From an uncultured Chthonomonas sp. (GTDB taxonomy: Bacteria; Armatimonadota; Chthonomonadetes; Chthonomonadales; CAJBBX01), in NCBI GenBank assembly GCA_903951425.1, contig CAJBBX010000020.1, positions 1 to 35,720 of the forward strand: 35,720 nucleotides of DNA, given 5' to 3'. The notes below the pieces were generated by a model. The model had not been told where the DNA came from, did not search any database, and was given only the letters and a program-made list of their open reading frames with translations. This document shows positions 23,825 through 33,405 of this stretch, in pieces. How positions within the stretch are numbered: the first letter of the stretch is position 1; each line of letters starts with the position of its first letter. The position numbers and the translations under genes were made by a program.

Positions 23825-23946
23825 ACGGCATGAAGGGGTGAGGGGGCGCCGCCTTGGCGATGCGCTCCCACCGCACTGAGCTGTCGACGCGACCGGCGCC
23901 TTTGGGGAATAATGTAGTCAACCTAAACATACGAGGAGGTTGGCTC

Positions 23947-26790
23947 GTGTTCCCTGGCTTGAGAGCGCTGACGGTAGTTGCGGCCGTGCTGACGACGGCC
24001 CTGCCCGCCATGGCGGCAGGCATTGACCCGGACCGGTCGCCCGATGCGGTGGCGGTGGCGGAGCCGTACCACTTCACGATGACCGATCTGATCCGGGCGC
24101 AGGAGCGGCACAAGGCCGATGTACTGGCCGGCCGAGCCGCGCCCGCTTCGCCGCTGGTCGAGGCCCGCGAGCGCGAGCTGGGCCGCCGCCGGAACCGTCC
24201 GGCCGACCGGGGTCCGCTGGCGCGGGCGGGCGGCCCCTGGCACGGCTGGACGCTCCAGAAGCGGCTGGTGCCCGACGACGGCAGGTACCTTCCGCCGCCG
24301 CCCTACGTGGGCAAGCGGGTCCGGCCCAACGCTCCGCAGAGCATCGGCGCCAACTTCATCGGCCCCATCTCGGGCGGCGCCTTCACCCGGTGGATCCCGC
24401 CGGACACCAACGGCGCCGTCGGCCCCAACCACTTCGTCTCGGCGGTCAACAGCTCGCTGGTCATCTTCGACCGCCAGGGCGTCCAGCTCTCGGCAGTCGC
24501 CCTCAATGACATGTTCCCGGGGCAGGTGGGCGATACCTTCGACCCGCGCATCATCTACGACCGCCACAGCAACCGCTGGATGGTAAGCGCGCTGGAGTTC
24601 AATAACACCCAGAACAACAGCGCGTTCCTCACCGTCAGCGACGGCTCGGACCCGACGGGCGGCTGGACGAGGTGGGAGCTGGAGGTGGGCGTCATCGGCG
24701 GCCTGACCGACTACGAGACGCTCGGCGTCGATGACAACGGCGTCTACATCGGCGTTACCATCTTCGGCGCGGCGGCGACCTACAACGCCATCATCGCCGC
24801 CACCAAGCAGTCGGCAACCGGCGGCTATGGGCTTGTCTACTACACCTTCAGTAACCTGACAGACTATGTGGGCACGCCGCACCCGGTGTTGACGGCGGGC
24901 TCCAACGGACCGGCAGGCGTCGAGTGGATCGTCGGCTCCTCGCGTGACGCCTACGCCAATGTGCTCCTCCGCAACATCCGGTGGGGCGGCTCGGGGCCGG
25001 TGCTGAGCGCCGTTGAGATGCTCACCACGCCCGGCTACGGCGAGCATCCGAACGCAGAGGCCAAGGGGAGCAGCGTCGACATCAGCACCAGCGACGACCG
25101 AGTGCAGATGGCCATGCGCCACGGTTCCAGCGTCTGGCTCACGCGCAACGTAGGCGTCAACGCCGCCGGCGGCTCCGGCAACACTCGGTGCGCCATCGAG
25201 TGGATGGAGCTGGACGTCTCGGCCACGCCGCCCGTCGTGAACCAGCGCGGCCGCGTCTACGACGCGAGCGCCTCCGATCCGCGCTCCTACTACTTCGGCT
25301 CCATCGCGGCCAACGGCCAGGGACACGTGGCGATCGGCTTCTCGGGCTCCAACGCCGCCGAGTATGTGACCGCCTACACCTGCGGGCGGCTCCGGTCCGA
25401 TCCGCTGAACCAGCTGATGGGCATCTCAACGGTCCGCGACGGCGTCGCCTCGTACACCGTGCTCGACAAGGACGGCCGCAACCGCTGGGGCGACTACAGC
25501 TACACGAGCATCGACCCGAACGACAACCAGTCGCTCTGGACCATCCAGGAGTTCGCCCAGACCACCAACGAGTGGGGTACCTGGGTTGCGCAGCTCCTGG
25601 CCCCGGCGCCGACTGCCGTGAACCCCGCGGCGTCAGCGGTCGTGGGGACGACAAGCAACAACCTGCCCATCACGGGGACCGGCTTCTATGACCCGGGCGC
25701 AGGCTACGCCGGGCGGTTCCGCGCCGCCATCACGGGAGGGTCGCCCAACGGCGTCACGCTCCACTCCGCGGGCTACATCGGACCCACCAGCGCCACGCTC
25801 CACTTCGACGTGGCCGCCAACGCCGAGCCCGGCCCGCGCTCCATCATCCTGACCAACCCCGACGGCCAGAGCGTCACGCTGGCGCACGGCCTCACCGTCA
25901 GGGCCGCGCCCGTGGCGTCCAAGATCTACCCGGCCAACCGCACCGGCAACATCACTGACACGATCACCCTCAAGGCCACGCTCTTCCGCTCCAGCGACAA
26001 CGCCCTCATCGGAAACCGGGCGGTTGCCTTCCGCATCGGCGGCACCCTCGTCGGAAGCGCCAACACGAACAGCAGCGGCGAGGCGGCGCTCAACTGGACT
26101 ATCACCAGCGGGGCCACCCTTCGAGCCATCGGCGCGGCGTTCGCCGGCGACGACAGCTACCTGCCCTGCAGCGGCTCGGCCACGCTCACCTCCCTTGTCC
26201 AACCCACGAAGGTCTACGTGGTGGACCGGACCAACGTCAAGGTGAAGACGTACACGGTCCTGAAGGCCTACCTCTACACCACCGGCAACGTCATCCTGCC
26301 CGGCCGCGCCCTGAGCATGGAGGTAGACGGGACGTCGCTGGGCTCGCAGGTCACCAACCCCAGCGGCTACATCAGCTTCGGCTACACCGTGCCCGAGGGC
26401 TCCGGCGCCGGCAACCGGGTGATCACGGCATCGTGGGCGGGCAATGGAGGCTACCCGGCCTCGTCCGGCACGGGCAAGCTGGGGGTGGTGCAGGGCGACC
26501 TCTACCTCTGGCCCTACATCCGCTCCGCGAAGAAGGGAGCGCCCACGCCGCTGAAGGCCTATGTGCGGAGCCTGCCGGACTATGCCGTCAAGCCCGGCAA
26601 GAGCCTCACCTTCAAGGTGAACGGCAGCGTCATCGGCTCGGCGTCGGCCGGGCTGGACGGCTGGGCGTCGCTCACCTGGAACATGCCCACCACCGAGCCG
26701 GTCGGCCCGCATACGGGAACGGCGGCGTTCGCCGGAGATGCCTGGTACGCGGCCGTCAGCTCGGACATGAGCTTCAACGTCGTACCGTAG
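23947..26790 (+). CDS. Large secreted protein: beta-rich N-terminal domain and three C-terminal Ig-like repeats
   Basis: 947 residues. GTG at 23947 is chosen because GAGGAGG (23933-23939) sits 7 bases upstream and a signal peptide follows at once (LRALTVVAAVLTTALPAMAA). An in-frame TTG at 23854 would add 31 residues that hide the signal. Residues about 110-560 form one long beta-rich region (FTRWIPPDTNGAVGPNHFV, VNSSLVIFDRQG, DPRIIYDRHSNRWMVSAL, YTSIDPNDNQSLWTIQEFAQ), probably a beta-propeller. A domain at about 565-655 is TIG/IPT-like. Three Ig-like repeats of about 95 residues end the protein; the third starts at LYLWPYIRS. No anchor or sorting signal is visible. It probably acts as an extracellular adhesin or carbohydrate-associated protein. 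A paralogue lies at 29077-30265. Confidence 0.85.
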   Translation: MFPGLRALTVVAAVLTTALPAMAAGIDPDRSPDAVAVAEPYHFTMTDLIRAQERHKADVLAGRAAPASPLVEARERELGRRRNRPADRGPLARAGGPWHGWTLQKRLVPDDGRYLPPPPYVGKRVRPNAPQSIGANFIGPISGGAFTRWIPPDTNGAVGPNHFVSAVNSSLVIFDRQGVQLSAVALNDMFPGQVGDTFDPRIIYDRHSNRWMVSALEFNNTQNNSAFLTVSDGSDPTGGWTRWELEVGVIGGLTDYETLGVDDNGVYIGVTIFGAAATYNAIIAATKQSATGGYGLVYYTFSNLTDYVGTPHPVLTAGSNGPAGVEWIVGSSRDAYANVLLRNIRWGGSGPVLSAVEMLTTPGYGEHPNAEAKGSSVDISTSDDRVQMAMRHGSSVWLTRNVGVNAAGGSGNTRCAIEWMELDVSATPPVVNQRGRVYDASASDPRSYYFGSIAANGQGHVAIGFSGSNAAEYVTAYTCGRLRSDPLNQLMGISTVRDGVASYTVLDKDGRNRWGDYSYTSIDPNDNQSLWTIQEFAQTTNEWGTWVAQLLAPAPTAVNPAASAVVGTTSNNLPITGTGFYDPGAGYAGRFRAAITGGSPNGVTLHSAGYIGPTSATLHFDVAANAEPGPRSIILTNPDGQSVTLAHGLTVRAAPVASKIYPANRTGNITDTITLKATLFRSSDNALIGNRAVAFRIGGTLVGSANTNSSGEAALNWTITSGATLRAIGAAFAGDDSYLPCSGSATLTSLVQPTKVYVVDRTNVKVKTYTVLKAYLYTTGNVILPGRALSMEVDGTSLGSQVTNPSGYISFGYTVPEGSGAGNRVITASWAGNGGYPASSGTGKLGVVQGDLYLWPYIRSAKKGAPTPLKAYVRSLPDYAVKPGKSLTFKVNGSVIGSASAGLDGWASLTWNMPTTEPVGPHTGTAAFAGDAWYAAVSSDMSFNVVP

Positions 26791-26821
26791 ACGCCGCCGG
26801 GCGGGGCCAGGCGGGTGAGGG

Positions 26822-26850
26822 GCTTGCCCGGGGCGTTGCCCCGGGCAAGC
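26822..26850. terminator. Perfect 13-bp hairpin between convergent genes
   Basis: GCTTGCCCGGGGC (26822-26834) and GCCCCGGGCAAGC (26838-26850) pair perfectly around a GTT loop. It lies 32 bases after the Ig-repeat protein stop and 37 bases from the end of the convergent DUF4038 gene, so it probably serves both. There is no T-run. Confidence 0.65.
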
Positions 26851-26886
26851 ATGGTACGCGCCGTTGGCGCTTGGTCGACGTCACCC

Positions 26887-28956
26887 TCAGTGCGTGAGAC
26901 CATCTAGCCTGACGGCCACCGACGCCACGCGGCAGCGGTGGCCGTTCAGGCATACCCTCATGTCGGCGCCGGAGTTCTGGCGGTTGCCCAGGTAGGGCGC
27001 GTCGGCCTGGAATGTGAGGGTGGTCCAGCCGCCCGCCTGCTTCTGGGACGCCGGCAAGACCGAGCGATAGGCGCTGCCTCCGGCGCCTGTCGCGTCGAAC
27101 TCCAGCGCGATCCCGTCCAGCCCGTCGTCTGACTGCAGCCGCACCTCCACCGCCATGCCGCGGGCGCCGCCACGGAAGGCGATGCGGTCATCGAGGTCGA
27201 GGTACAGGTACTTGCTGCGCGTCGGGTTCTGGTTCACGATGCAGGCCGCGCCGCCCGATGTTGCGCGCCCGAACTCGCCGTCGCGCGGTTCCTTGCGGAC
27301 CAGCCCGTCGATGGGAGCGTCGGCGCCGAACGTGATCGAGGCGTTCGGGCCGCCCGCACGGGTGGCTACCGCGTCCAGGGCCTTCGTCAACCGCGCCACG
27401 GCCGGCGACCCCGGAGCGGCCAGCACCAGGAGCCAGTCCCGCTCATCCGGCGGGGTGAGGCTGACCTTCGGCGAGGGCGTGACGCTCGCGCCCGTGCGCC
27501 ACCTGCCTGTTGATGGGCTGACCCAGAGCGCCCGGCACGTCGCGGGCAGGCCGGAGAGGTCGAGCTCGACCGCGGCATTGCCGGGAAGGTACGCCACGCC
27601 CAGCGACCGGTCCGGGGTGAGAGCGAATGCCATCAGCCGCGCACGGTCGTCAGGCTGGTTCAGGATGCGGCCCGGCGCAGGATCCAGCGTCCACCACGGG
27701 ACCGCACGCAGAACGCGCCCGAGGAGGCCGACCTGGTCGGAGGATGGCGCATCCATCATCGCCGGCGCGTCGTCGTCCCATCGGTAGAGCTGGTTTATGC
27801 CGGCCGTGTAGCCGACGGCGCCTGAGAGGACGCTGAGCCACGCGGTCCGCCGCACGTCATACGCGCCCCCGAGGTCGCCCTCGTAGATCGCCTCGCCGTT
27901 GATCACCGGCTTGCGGCCGGGCAGGGCGAGGACCTCGGCCGGCATCCCGACAGCCCGCGCCGACTGCCGCCGCGCGTCGCCGCCGTTGTGGCCGCTCTGG
28001 ACCATGTCGAACGAGAGCCAGTTCGCGTTGTGGAACCGGGGTCCGACGCCCGTGCCCATGTGCATGGTCACCAGGCTCGAGGGCGCGGCCTCGCGCACGG
28101 CCTCGGCCGAGGCAAGGGTCTCCGCCTCCCGGATACCGCTGTCGAAGCTGGGCGAGAAGATGACGGCGTGGGCGGCGTACCGGGCGGCCACGTAGCGGCT
28201 GAGCGTCGCCACCTGCGCGGGCGGCGGGTACCGGTACGGCGTCTCGATCAGCCCGACCATCAACACGACGAGGCCGCGGGCGTTCGCCGCCGAGATCAGG
28301 CGGTCAAGCCGCTGGAAGTAGGCGGGGTTCGGCTTGGTGATATCGGGAAGCGTCGAGAGGAACGGCGCGACGGGGCGCCTCGCCTCGGCCAGCGCCCAAT
28401 CCGGCGCGATGGAGACCTGCAGGACCGTGTAGCCCTTCCTTGCCCGGTTGGCGATGTACGACCTCCAGTCGATGTCAGTGGCATGGACCGGCGCGGCCCA
28501 GCAGGTGTCGCCGATCCAGAGCAGCGGCGTCCCGTCGGCGTAGGCCAGCGTGCGGCGGTCGTCCGAGACGCGCGGGTAGCCGTGGGCCACGAGCGGGTTG
28601 GTCGAGGCCCGCAGGCTGCCCACGCGCATGACGCCGGCCTGGGCGTGGAGCCCCCGGTTGGAGGTCTCCGTGCAGGTCGTGCGCCAGCGCCACTCGCCCG
28701 GCGCGGGGAAGCAGCATCGGATCACGTACCGCGTGCCGCCGTCCCAGAACGCCATGCCCGCGCGCGTCGCGCCGCCGGGCCCATCGAACCGGACCCGCAC
28801 CTGGACATCGACGCAGGGCCGATCGTACGCCCTGTCGCTGACGAGCGCCCGCTCCCATGGCGTCCAGACGGTGGCCCCGTCGTCAGCCCGGGCGCCCCCG
28901 GCCACCGCGAGCAGGAGCAGCAGCCCCCAGATCGTACGACACGCGGTACTGCGCAT
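26887..28956 (-). CDS. Secreted DUF4038 / GH140-like glycoside hydrolase
   Basis: 689 residues. ATG at 28956 follows GGAGGAG; a longer in-frame extension to 29292 is implausible. A signal peptide (TIWGLLLLLAVAGGARA) is followed by a DUF5060-like beta domain (about 30-115, YDRPCVDVQVRVRFDGP, GTRYVIRCCFPAPGEWRWR), then a DUF4038 TIM barrel (about 125-440): LAYADGTPLLWIGDTCWAA, GYTVLQVSIAPDW, RGLVVLMVG, SPSFDSG with D272, and PVINGEAIYEG with E355. D272 and E355 are the candidate catalytic pair. After a small beta domain, the C-terminal 150 residues look like a carbohydrate-binding jelly roll. GH140 members release apiose-linked sugars from pectin; the exact activity here is not proven. Confidence 0.83.
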   Translation of the reverse strand: MRSTACRTIWGLLLLLAVAGGARADDGATVWTPWERALVSDRAYDRPCVDVQVRVRFDGPGGATRAGMAFWDGGTRYVIRCCFPAPGEWRWRTTCTETSNRGLHAQAGVMRVGSLRASTNPLVAHGYPRVSDDRRTLAYADGTPLLWIGDTCWAAPVHATDIDWRSYIANRARKGYTVLQVSIAPDWALAEARRPVAPFLSTLPDITKPNPAYFQRLDRLISAANARGLVVLMVGLIETPYRYPPPAQVATLSRYVAARYAAHAVIFSPSFDSGIREAETLASAEAVREAAPSSLVTMHMGTGVGPRFHNANWLSFDMVQSGHNGGDARRQSARAVGMPAEVLALPGRKPVINGEAIYEGDLGGAYDVRRTAWLSVLSGAVGYTAGINQLYRWDDDAPAMMDAPSSDQVGLLGRVLRAVPWWTLDPAPGRILNQPDDRARLMAFALTPDRSLGVAYLPGNAAVELDLSGLPATCRALWVSPSTGRWRTGASVTPSPKVSLTPPDERDWLLVLAAPGSPAVARLTKALDAVATRAGGPNASITFGADAPIDGLVRKEPRDGEFGRATSGGAACIVNQNPTRSKYLYLDLDDRIAFRGGARGMAVEVRLQSDDGLDGIALEFDATGAGGSAYRSVLPASQKQAGGWTTLTFQADAPYLGNRQNSGADMRVCLNGHRCRVASVAVRLDGLTH

Positions 28957-29076
28957 GGCTCCTCCTCCTGCCGCCGGGGCAACGACGCGATCGCGCCACA
29001 GCGAACGAACAGAGACTACCACGGACGCCCACGGCGGCGCCCCGGGCCTCCGTGTCGCTCCCTCGACCCATTGTAA

Positions 29077-30265
29077 CCAAACCCGCAGGATCGTAGGTGT
29101 TATGTTGTCTGGCCGACGGTTACCGCCGACGTCGGTTGGCTCTCCTACTCGCGCGACGGCGCCTACCTGCTGTCCGCGTCTCGAGACGGCGCGGTGTTCC
29201 TCTGGCGGACCGCCGACACTGCCCTTCTCAGAACCATGAGCGTCACCAGCGACCCGCCGCGCTCTGTAGCCGTCTCCCCCGACGGCCGCCATCTCGCGGT
29301 CGGTCGGTGGGACGGCCTCCTGGCCCTGGCGCGTCTGCCGCTACCCGACGCACCTCTACATGGTCGATAGGTCCGGCATCGGGACTGAGGCGGTGACCCT
29401 CAAAGCGTGGTTGCGCAGGTCCGATACGGGCGCCTCTCCGGCGGGCAGGACCGTCTCGTTTGCCGTTGACGGCGCCGCCGTCTCCTCGGGCCTGACCGAT
29501 GACTCGGGCCAGGCTGCCTGCATCTGGCGAATAGCCACATGGGTCGCGCCGGGGGACCATGGCCTCACCTCGGCGTTCGCCGGCGATACCACGCTTGAGC
29601 CGGCCACGGCCCATGCCACCTTGACCTGCACTCAGGTGGCCACCAAGGCCTACATGCCCAACCGCGCCGGCAAGCCGTACCAGCCCGGCAGCCGCGCCTA
29701 CCTCACGGCATACCTCTACCGCCTCGACAATACACCCGTCGGCGACAAGTCCATCACGTTTGTGGTTGACGGAACCGCGGTAGGCGCCGCCGCCACCAAC
29801 GCACCGGCCCTCGGTGGCAACGGGCGCGCCATGTTCCTCTGGGATATTCCCATGGCGCTCGCCGCCGGCACGCACGCCATGCGGGCCGAGTTCGCCGGCG
29901 ACAACGGGTACGCCGCATCGCATACCCTCGCCACACTGACGCTGGACCAGGGCACGCTCTACCTTTGGCCCTATATGCGCTCCGTCGTGCAGGGCGCCGA
30001 CTGGCCTCTGTCCGTCTTCGTACGGACCGTGCCCGACTACACCTGGCAACCCGGCGTGGAGATCGAGTTCCTGCTTGACCCCGGCCCCGGTCAGGTCGCG
30101 CTCGGCAAGGCCCTCACCAATGGAGCGGGTATCGCCACGCTCAAGGCGTCGTCGGTCGGCATCGCTGTGGGCGCACACACGATTCGGGCCTCGTACGCGG
30201 GCAGTCCGGGTGTGGCGCCGGCGCAGGTCGAAGTCCAGGTCAGCATCGTCGCGCCTGGACCGTAG
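29077..30265 (+). pseudogene. Truncated and frameshifted WD40-Ig repeat protein
   Basis: Two frames make one protein remnant. From 29077 to about 29343 a frame without any credible start encodes two WD40-like blades (VGWLSYSRDGAYLLSASRDG, FLWRTADTALL; SVAVSPDGRHLAVGRWDG). It then ends at a TAG near 29366. From about 29340 another frame encodes three Ig-like repeats (PTHLYMVDRSG..., TKAYMPNRAG..., GTLYLWPYMRS...) to the stop at 30265. Removing one C from the CCC at 29344-29346 joins them as LPLPTHLYMVDR, which matches the repeat boundary PTKVYVVDR in the protein at 23947. No signal peptide, start codon or ribosome site is visible upstream, so the 5' end is also lost. The 3' part alone (ATG 29360) is a 301-residue open frame without a ribosome site. 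Confidence 0.7.
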
Positions 30266-30302
30266 CGCTGTCGCGCCGACACGCACAGCGCCAACTCACA
30301 CG

Positions 30303-30339
30303 CGGCGGTCCCCCCGGTTGCGAACTGCGGGGACCGCCG
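30303..30339. terminator. Terminator-like hairpin at the convergent junction
   Basis: CGGCGGTCCCC (30303-30313) and GGGGACCGCCG (30329-30339) form a perfect 11-bp stem. The loop can pair further (GTT with AAC). On the plus strand it is followed by TTGTCGTCTTCC, a weakly T-rich tail. It sits between the WD40-Ig remnant and the end of the GH42-like gene. Confidence 0.65.
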
Positions 30340-30350
30340 TTGTCGTCTTC

Positions 30351-33300
30351 CTACCTCCCCAGCGCCGTGATCCCCAGGATCCGCGTTTGGCCCGGCGCGA
30401 AGGGTAGGCGGAGCTGGGTGGCCCCCTGGGCGAGGGTGGCGCCGGTGGTGAGGTCCGTCACGCGGGAGCGGCCCGGCAGGCGGATAGTCCTCTCGCCGGG
30501 GGCGTCGACGCAGACCGAGACCACTCCGCGCGAGGCCCACACGACGTCGTCGCCGTCCACGTACTGGTGGACGCCGGCGGCCCCGGCCAGCCGCCGCAGC
30601 AGGGAGGCCGGGAGTTGCGGAGCGCCGCAGAAGACCGCCGTCCAATCCTTGAAGCGCTTCACCACGAAGCCCGCGGCGCCGTCGGGATAGCTCCCCAGCG
30701 TCACCGCCGCCGGGTCGTTGGCCCGCACCGAGGGGCTGTGCAGGTAGCCGCCGCCGAAGCCGGGGATGCCCAGGCCCTGGATCAGGGCGTCGCCGGGGTT
30801 CAGGGCCACCTTCAGCTCCCTCGGCGCCCGGTCGAGCCGCAGCCGGATGCCGGTGAGCGCCTCCATGCCGGCCTCGTCCAGCTCGCCGTCGCGGTAGGCG
30901 CCGGGGGCATAGAGGAAGACCAGCACGCGGCCGCCGCCCTTCAGGGCCTCGATGGCCTTGCGGTCGGCGGCGGTTGGCGCGAAGCTGGTGGGAAAGATGA
31001 AGAGCTTCCGGTCGGCCAGCCGCGGCAGGTCTGACTGCAGGTAGTGGCCCACGGGCGCGCCGATGCGGTGCAGGGCGGGCAACTGGAGCACCAGCAGGGC
31101 GGCTCCCATGACGTCGGGCACGCGTAGCCGGGTGAGGCTGCCCTCGTCGACCACGAAGGCGACCTGGTCGGCAGGGGTCTTGTCCTGCGGCAGAGCCCGG
31201 AGCGCCGTCTGATTCAGCACGCCGATGCGGGCCATCAGCTCCGGCGCGTCGTACCGGTTGGCGCCCACGTCGAACCACCACTGCCCGGCGCCCTGGGCCA
31301 GGACGTGACCGCTCTCTTTGTCCTGCTGGATGATGTCGCCGGCCACGTCGGCGGGGCGTCCCCACTCGCCCACGGCGCCCTGCGAGATCGACGTGCGGAT
31401 GTCGTTCTCGTTGAACCAGAGCTTGCCGTGGAGCCTGATGGAGCCGAAGAGCGACATGAAGTGGCTGGTGCCCTTGCCGCCCATCTCGCGGAAGGCGTAG
31501 CTAGTCGGGCTGCACATGAAGTCGAGGTCGGGGCAGGCGAGCACCTTCTCCAGGGCAAGGTGGCCCGCGTTCTGCTGCCGCTGCTCGCCGCAGAGCTGGA
31601 GCGTGTAGCCGTAGAAGGCGCCGGCGATCTTGGTCCCGCGGGTGGCCTCCTTGATCACGCGGCAGAAGTGCGCGATGGTGTCGGCCACGAGGTCGGAGGT
31701 GTAGAGGGCGTAGTCGATGGACGGATGGTCGGTGGCCGGATCGCGCAGGGCGCCGGACGCGGCCATGCGCGCGGCCTTGGCGGGCACCGTGGCGGCGTCC
31801 AGGGCGGCGTCGGGCCGGCGCCACGCCTTTCGGAGCGCGTCATCGGAGCCGTACTTCGCCCGCAGCCACTTGCGGAAGGCGCCGGTGTTGGCCGGCGAAT
31901 AGTCGACCCACTGGTCCTCGTTTCCGCCCCACATCATCCACTCCTCGGTGGTGCCCGAGGCGACGTGGTAGCCGATGCAGCGGTCGGCGTAGGGCGAGGC
32001 CTCCACATGGGCGATCAGGCGGCGCAGCGCGTCGGCGGTGTCGCGGCGCCAGGCCTCCGAGGCCCAGCTGGGCGCGGGCTTCTCGCCGGCGTGGATGAAG
32101 GGGACGGGCTTGCCGTCGCCGGGATCCATTTGCACGATGTCGTCGGGGTGCGCCTCGCTCCACCACTTGGGCGCGTGGAGGTAGAGGCGCGGGAAGAAGC
32201 GCGCATTGGGGTTGGCCTGCAGCACCATGGCGACCCGCTCGTCGAGTTCGGAGTAGTCGTAGACGCCGGGCGCCTTCCAGACGGTCTTGCTCAGGCCGTA
32301 GCCCGCCTCCGAGGGCGTGGCGGAGAAGGAGAAGAGGTCGACGCCCGCCCTGGCGAACTCCTCGAACACCTGCCGCGAGGGGCCGTAGGCCGTGTACATC
32401 ATGCCGGTGTGGGGCTTGCCGTTGATGAGGAGCGTGGGCGTGCCGTTGTGGAGCTTCACGGCGGCCGTCACCGTGCCGGGCTTGCGGCCTTCGACCTGCA
32501 CCATGCCGTCGCCTCCCCCGGCGCCCACGCGAATCGGCGCGCGGCCGTCGCCCACGTGCAGGGTCACCTTGAGGCGCCCGCCCGCCGCAAACTCCGGCAC
32601 GGTGAGCTTCAACGCGGGCAAGCGGACCTCCTGCCCCGGCTTCAGCGCCGTGGCGGCCGCGGGCAGGGGCACCGGCAGGCGGAACGCCTCGGCATCGCCG
32701 CGGGTGAAGACCAGCCACGCGCCATCCACGGCTGCGGGCTTGCTCACCGTGAAGGCCATGGGCGCCGCGTAGGCCTTGCCGTGGATCATCTGCGCGGGCA
32801 GTGCGCATCTGCTCACCTGGATCACGGGCCGGTCCGGGCGCGCCACGTCGATCTGGGAGACGCGGAGGTCGTAGGCCACGCCGGGCCGCACGTCGAACGC
32901 GATGATGGCTAGCATGGAGAGCGGGAAATCCATGCGGCCGTCGCCGTCCTTGGACCAGGAGGCGACCTTCCAGTCGGCCACGGGCATCTCCACCCATCGC
33001 CAGCCGCTGTCGGTCTGGAGCTTCACCTGCGAGGCGGTCCACTCGGCGCCGCGGGCGTCGACGACCTTGCAGGCCAGCGTCAGCGGCTCGCCGGCGCACC
33101 GCACGCGGAACCGGATGCCCGCGAAGGGGCCGTCGATGGGCTTGGCCAAGAAGAGGTCGTTGAAGGCGGGGCCCTTGGTAGCGAAGCGCCACCGAAGCTC
33201 ACCGGCCTCGGGCAGGCTCTCCACCTGCGAGACGGCCAGCTCCTGCTCCATTCGCGCGGCGTCACGGCGCGTCTGCCACTCGGTGCGGACCCGGCCGTCG

Positions 33301-33383
33301 AACAGCGTCTCCGTCTCGACCGCCCGGGCCGGGGAGATCGGTGAGAGGGCGGCGATGGCGGCAAGCAGAACGGAACCCTTCAT
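30351..33383 (-). CDS. Secreted GH42-like beta-galactosidase-type hydrolase
   Basis: 1010 residues. ATG at 33383 has GGAG 6 bases upstream; a TTG four codons earlier is unlikely. A signal peptide (KGSVLLAAIAALSPISPARA) precedes a beta-rich N-terminal region (about 25-310, with FDGRVRTEWQTRRD and a carbohydrate-binding-like jelly roll). A GH42-like barrel follows (about 320-730: LLINGKPHTGMMYTAYGP, FARAGVDLFSF, FPRLYLHAPKWW, CIGYHVASGTTEEW, LDFMCSPTSYAFR, KLWFNENDIR). E480 or E481 is the likely acid/base and E659 the nucleophile. A trimerisation-like Rossmann domain (about 750-910) and a small beta domain end the protein. It is the last gene of a four-gene operon, 22 bases after the prepilin-like gene. 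Substrate is inferred only at the level of a beta-linked glycoside. Confidence 0.83.
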   Translation of the reverse strand: MKGSVLLAAIAALSPISPARAVETETLFDGRVRTEWQTRRDAARMEQELAVSQVESLPEAGELRWRFATKGPAFNDLFLAKPIDGPFAGIRFRVRCAGEPLTLACKVVDARGAEWTASQVKLQTDSGWRWVEMPVADWKVASWSKDGDGRMDFPLSMLAIIAFDVRPGVAYDLRVSQIDVARPDRPVIQVSRCALPAQMIHGKAYAAPMAFTVSKPAAVDGAWLVFTRGDAEAFRLPVPLPAAATALKPGQEVRLPALKLTVPEFAAGGRLKVTLHVGDGRAPIRVGAGGGDGMVQVEGRKPGTVTAAVKLHNGTPTLLINGKPHTGMMYTAYGPSRQVFEEFARAGVDLFSFSATPSEAGYGLSKTVWKAPGVYDYSELDERVAMVLQANPNARFFPRLYLHAPKWWSEAHPDDIVQMDPGDGKPVPFIHAGEKPAPSWASEAWRRDTADALRRLIAHVEASPYADRCIGYHVASGTTEEWMMWGGNEDQWVDYSPANTGAFRKWLRAKYGSDDALRKAWRRPDAALDAATVPAKAARMAASGALRDPATDHPSIDYALYTSDLVADTIAHFCRVIKEATRGTKIAGAFYGYTLQLCGEQRQQNAGHLALEKVLACPDLDFMCSPTSYAFREMGGKGTSHFMSLFGSIRLHGKLWFNENDIRTSISQGAVGEWGRPADVAGDIIQQDKESGHVLAQGAGQWWFDVGANRYDAPELMARIGVLNQTALRALPQDKTPADQVAFVVDEGSLTRLRVPDVMGAALLVLQLPALHRIGAPVGHYLQSDLPRLADRKLFIFPTSFAPTAADRKAIEALKGGGRVLVFLYAPGAYRDGELDEAGMEALTGIRLRLDRAPRELKVALNPGDALIQGLGIPGFGGGYLHSPSVRANDPAAVTLGSYPDGAAGFVVKRFKDWTAVFCGAPQLPASLLRRLAGAAGVHQYVDGDDVVWASRGVVSVCVDAPGERTIRLPGRSRVTDLTTGATLAQGATQLRLPFAPGQTRILGITALGR

Positions 33384-33405
33384 GGCCTTCTCCAAGCTCC
33401 CGGGC

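Noticed and set aside
23854-23946. Upstream TTG start for the Ig-repeat protein
   Set aside because: It adds 31 polar residues before the signal peptide and has no ribosome site; GTG 23947 has GAGGAGG at 7 bases.
23923-25326. A 467-codon minus-strand open frame opposite the Ig-repeat protein
   Set aside because: Antisense shadow; it would also run across the ribosome site and signal peptide of the real gene.
28957-29292. N-terminal extension of the DUF4038 gene
   Set aside because: It would bury the signal peptide, reads as low-complexity sequence, and runs antisense to the WD40 remnant.
29097-29396. Plus-strand frame beginning ATGTTGTGT-like just before the WD40 remnant
   Set aside because: The Arg-rich product has no domain; the neighbouring frame encodes clear WD40 motifs over the same bases.
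31305-32912. A 535-codon plus-strand open frame opposite the GH42-like gene
   Set aside because: Antisense shadow with no domain or ribosome site; the minus strand encodes the GH42-like enzyme.
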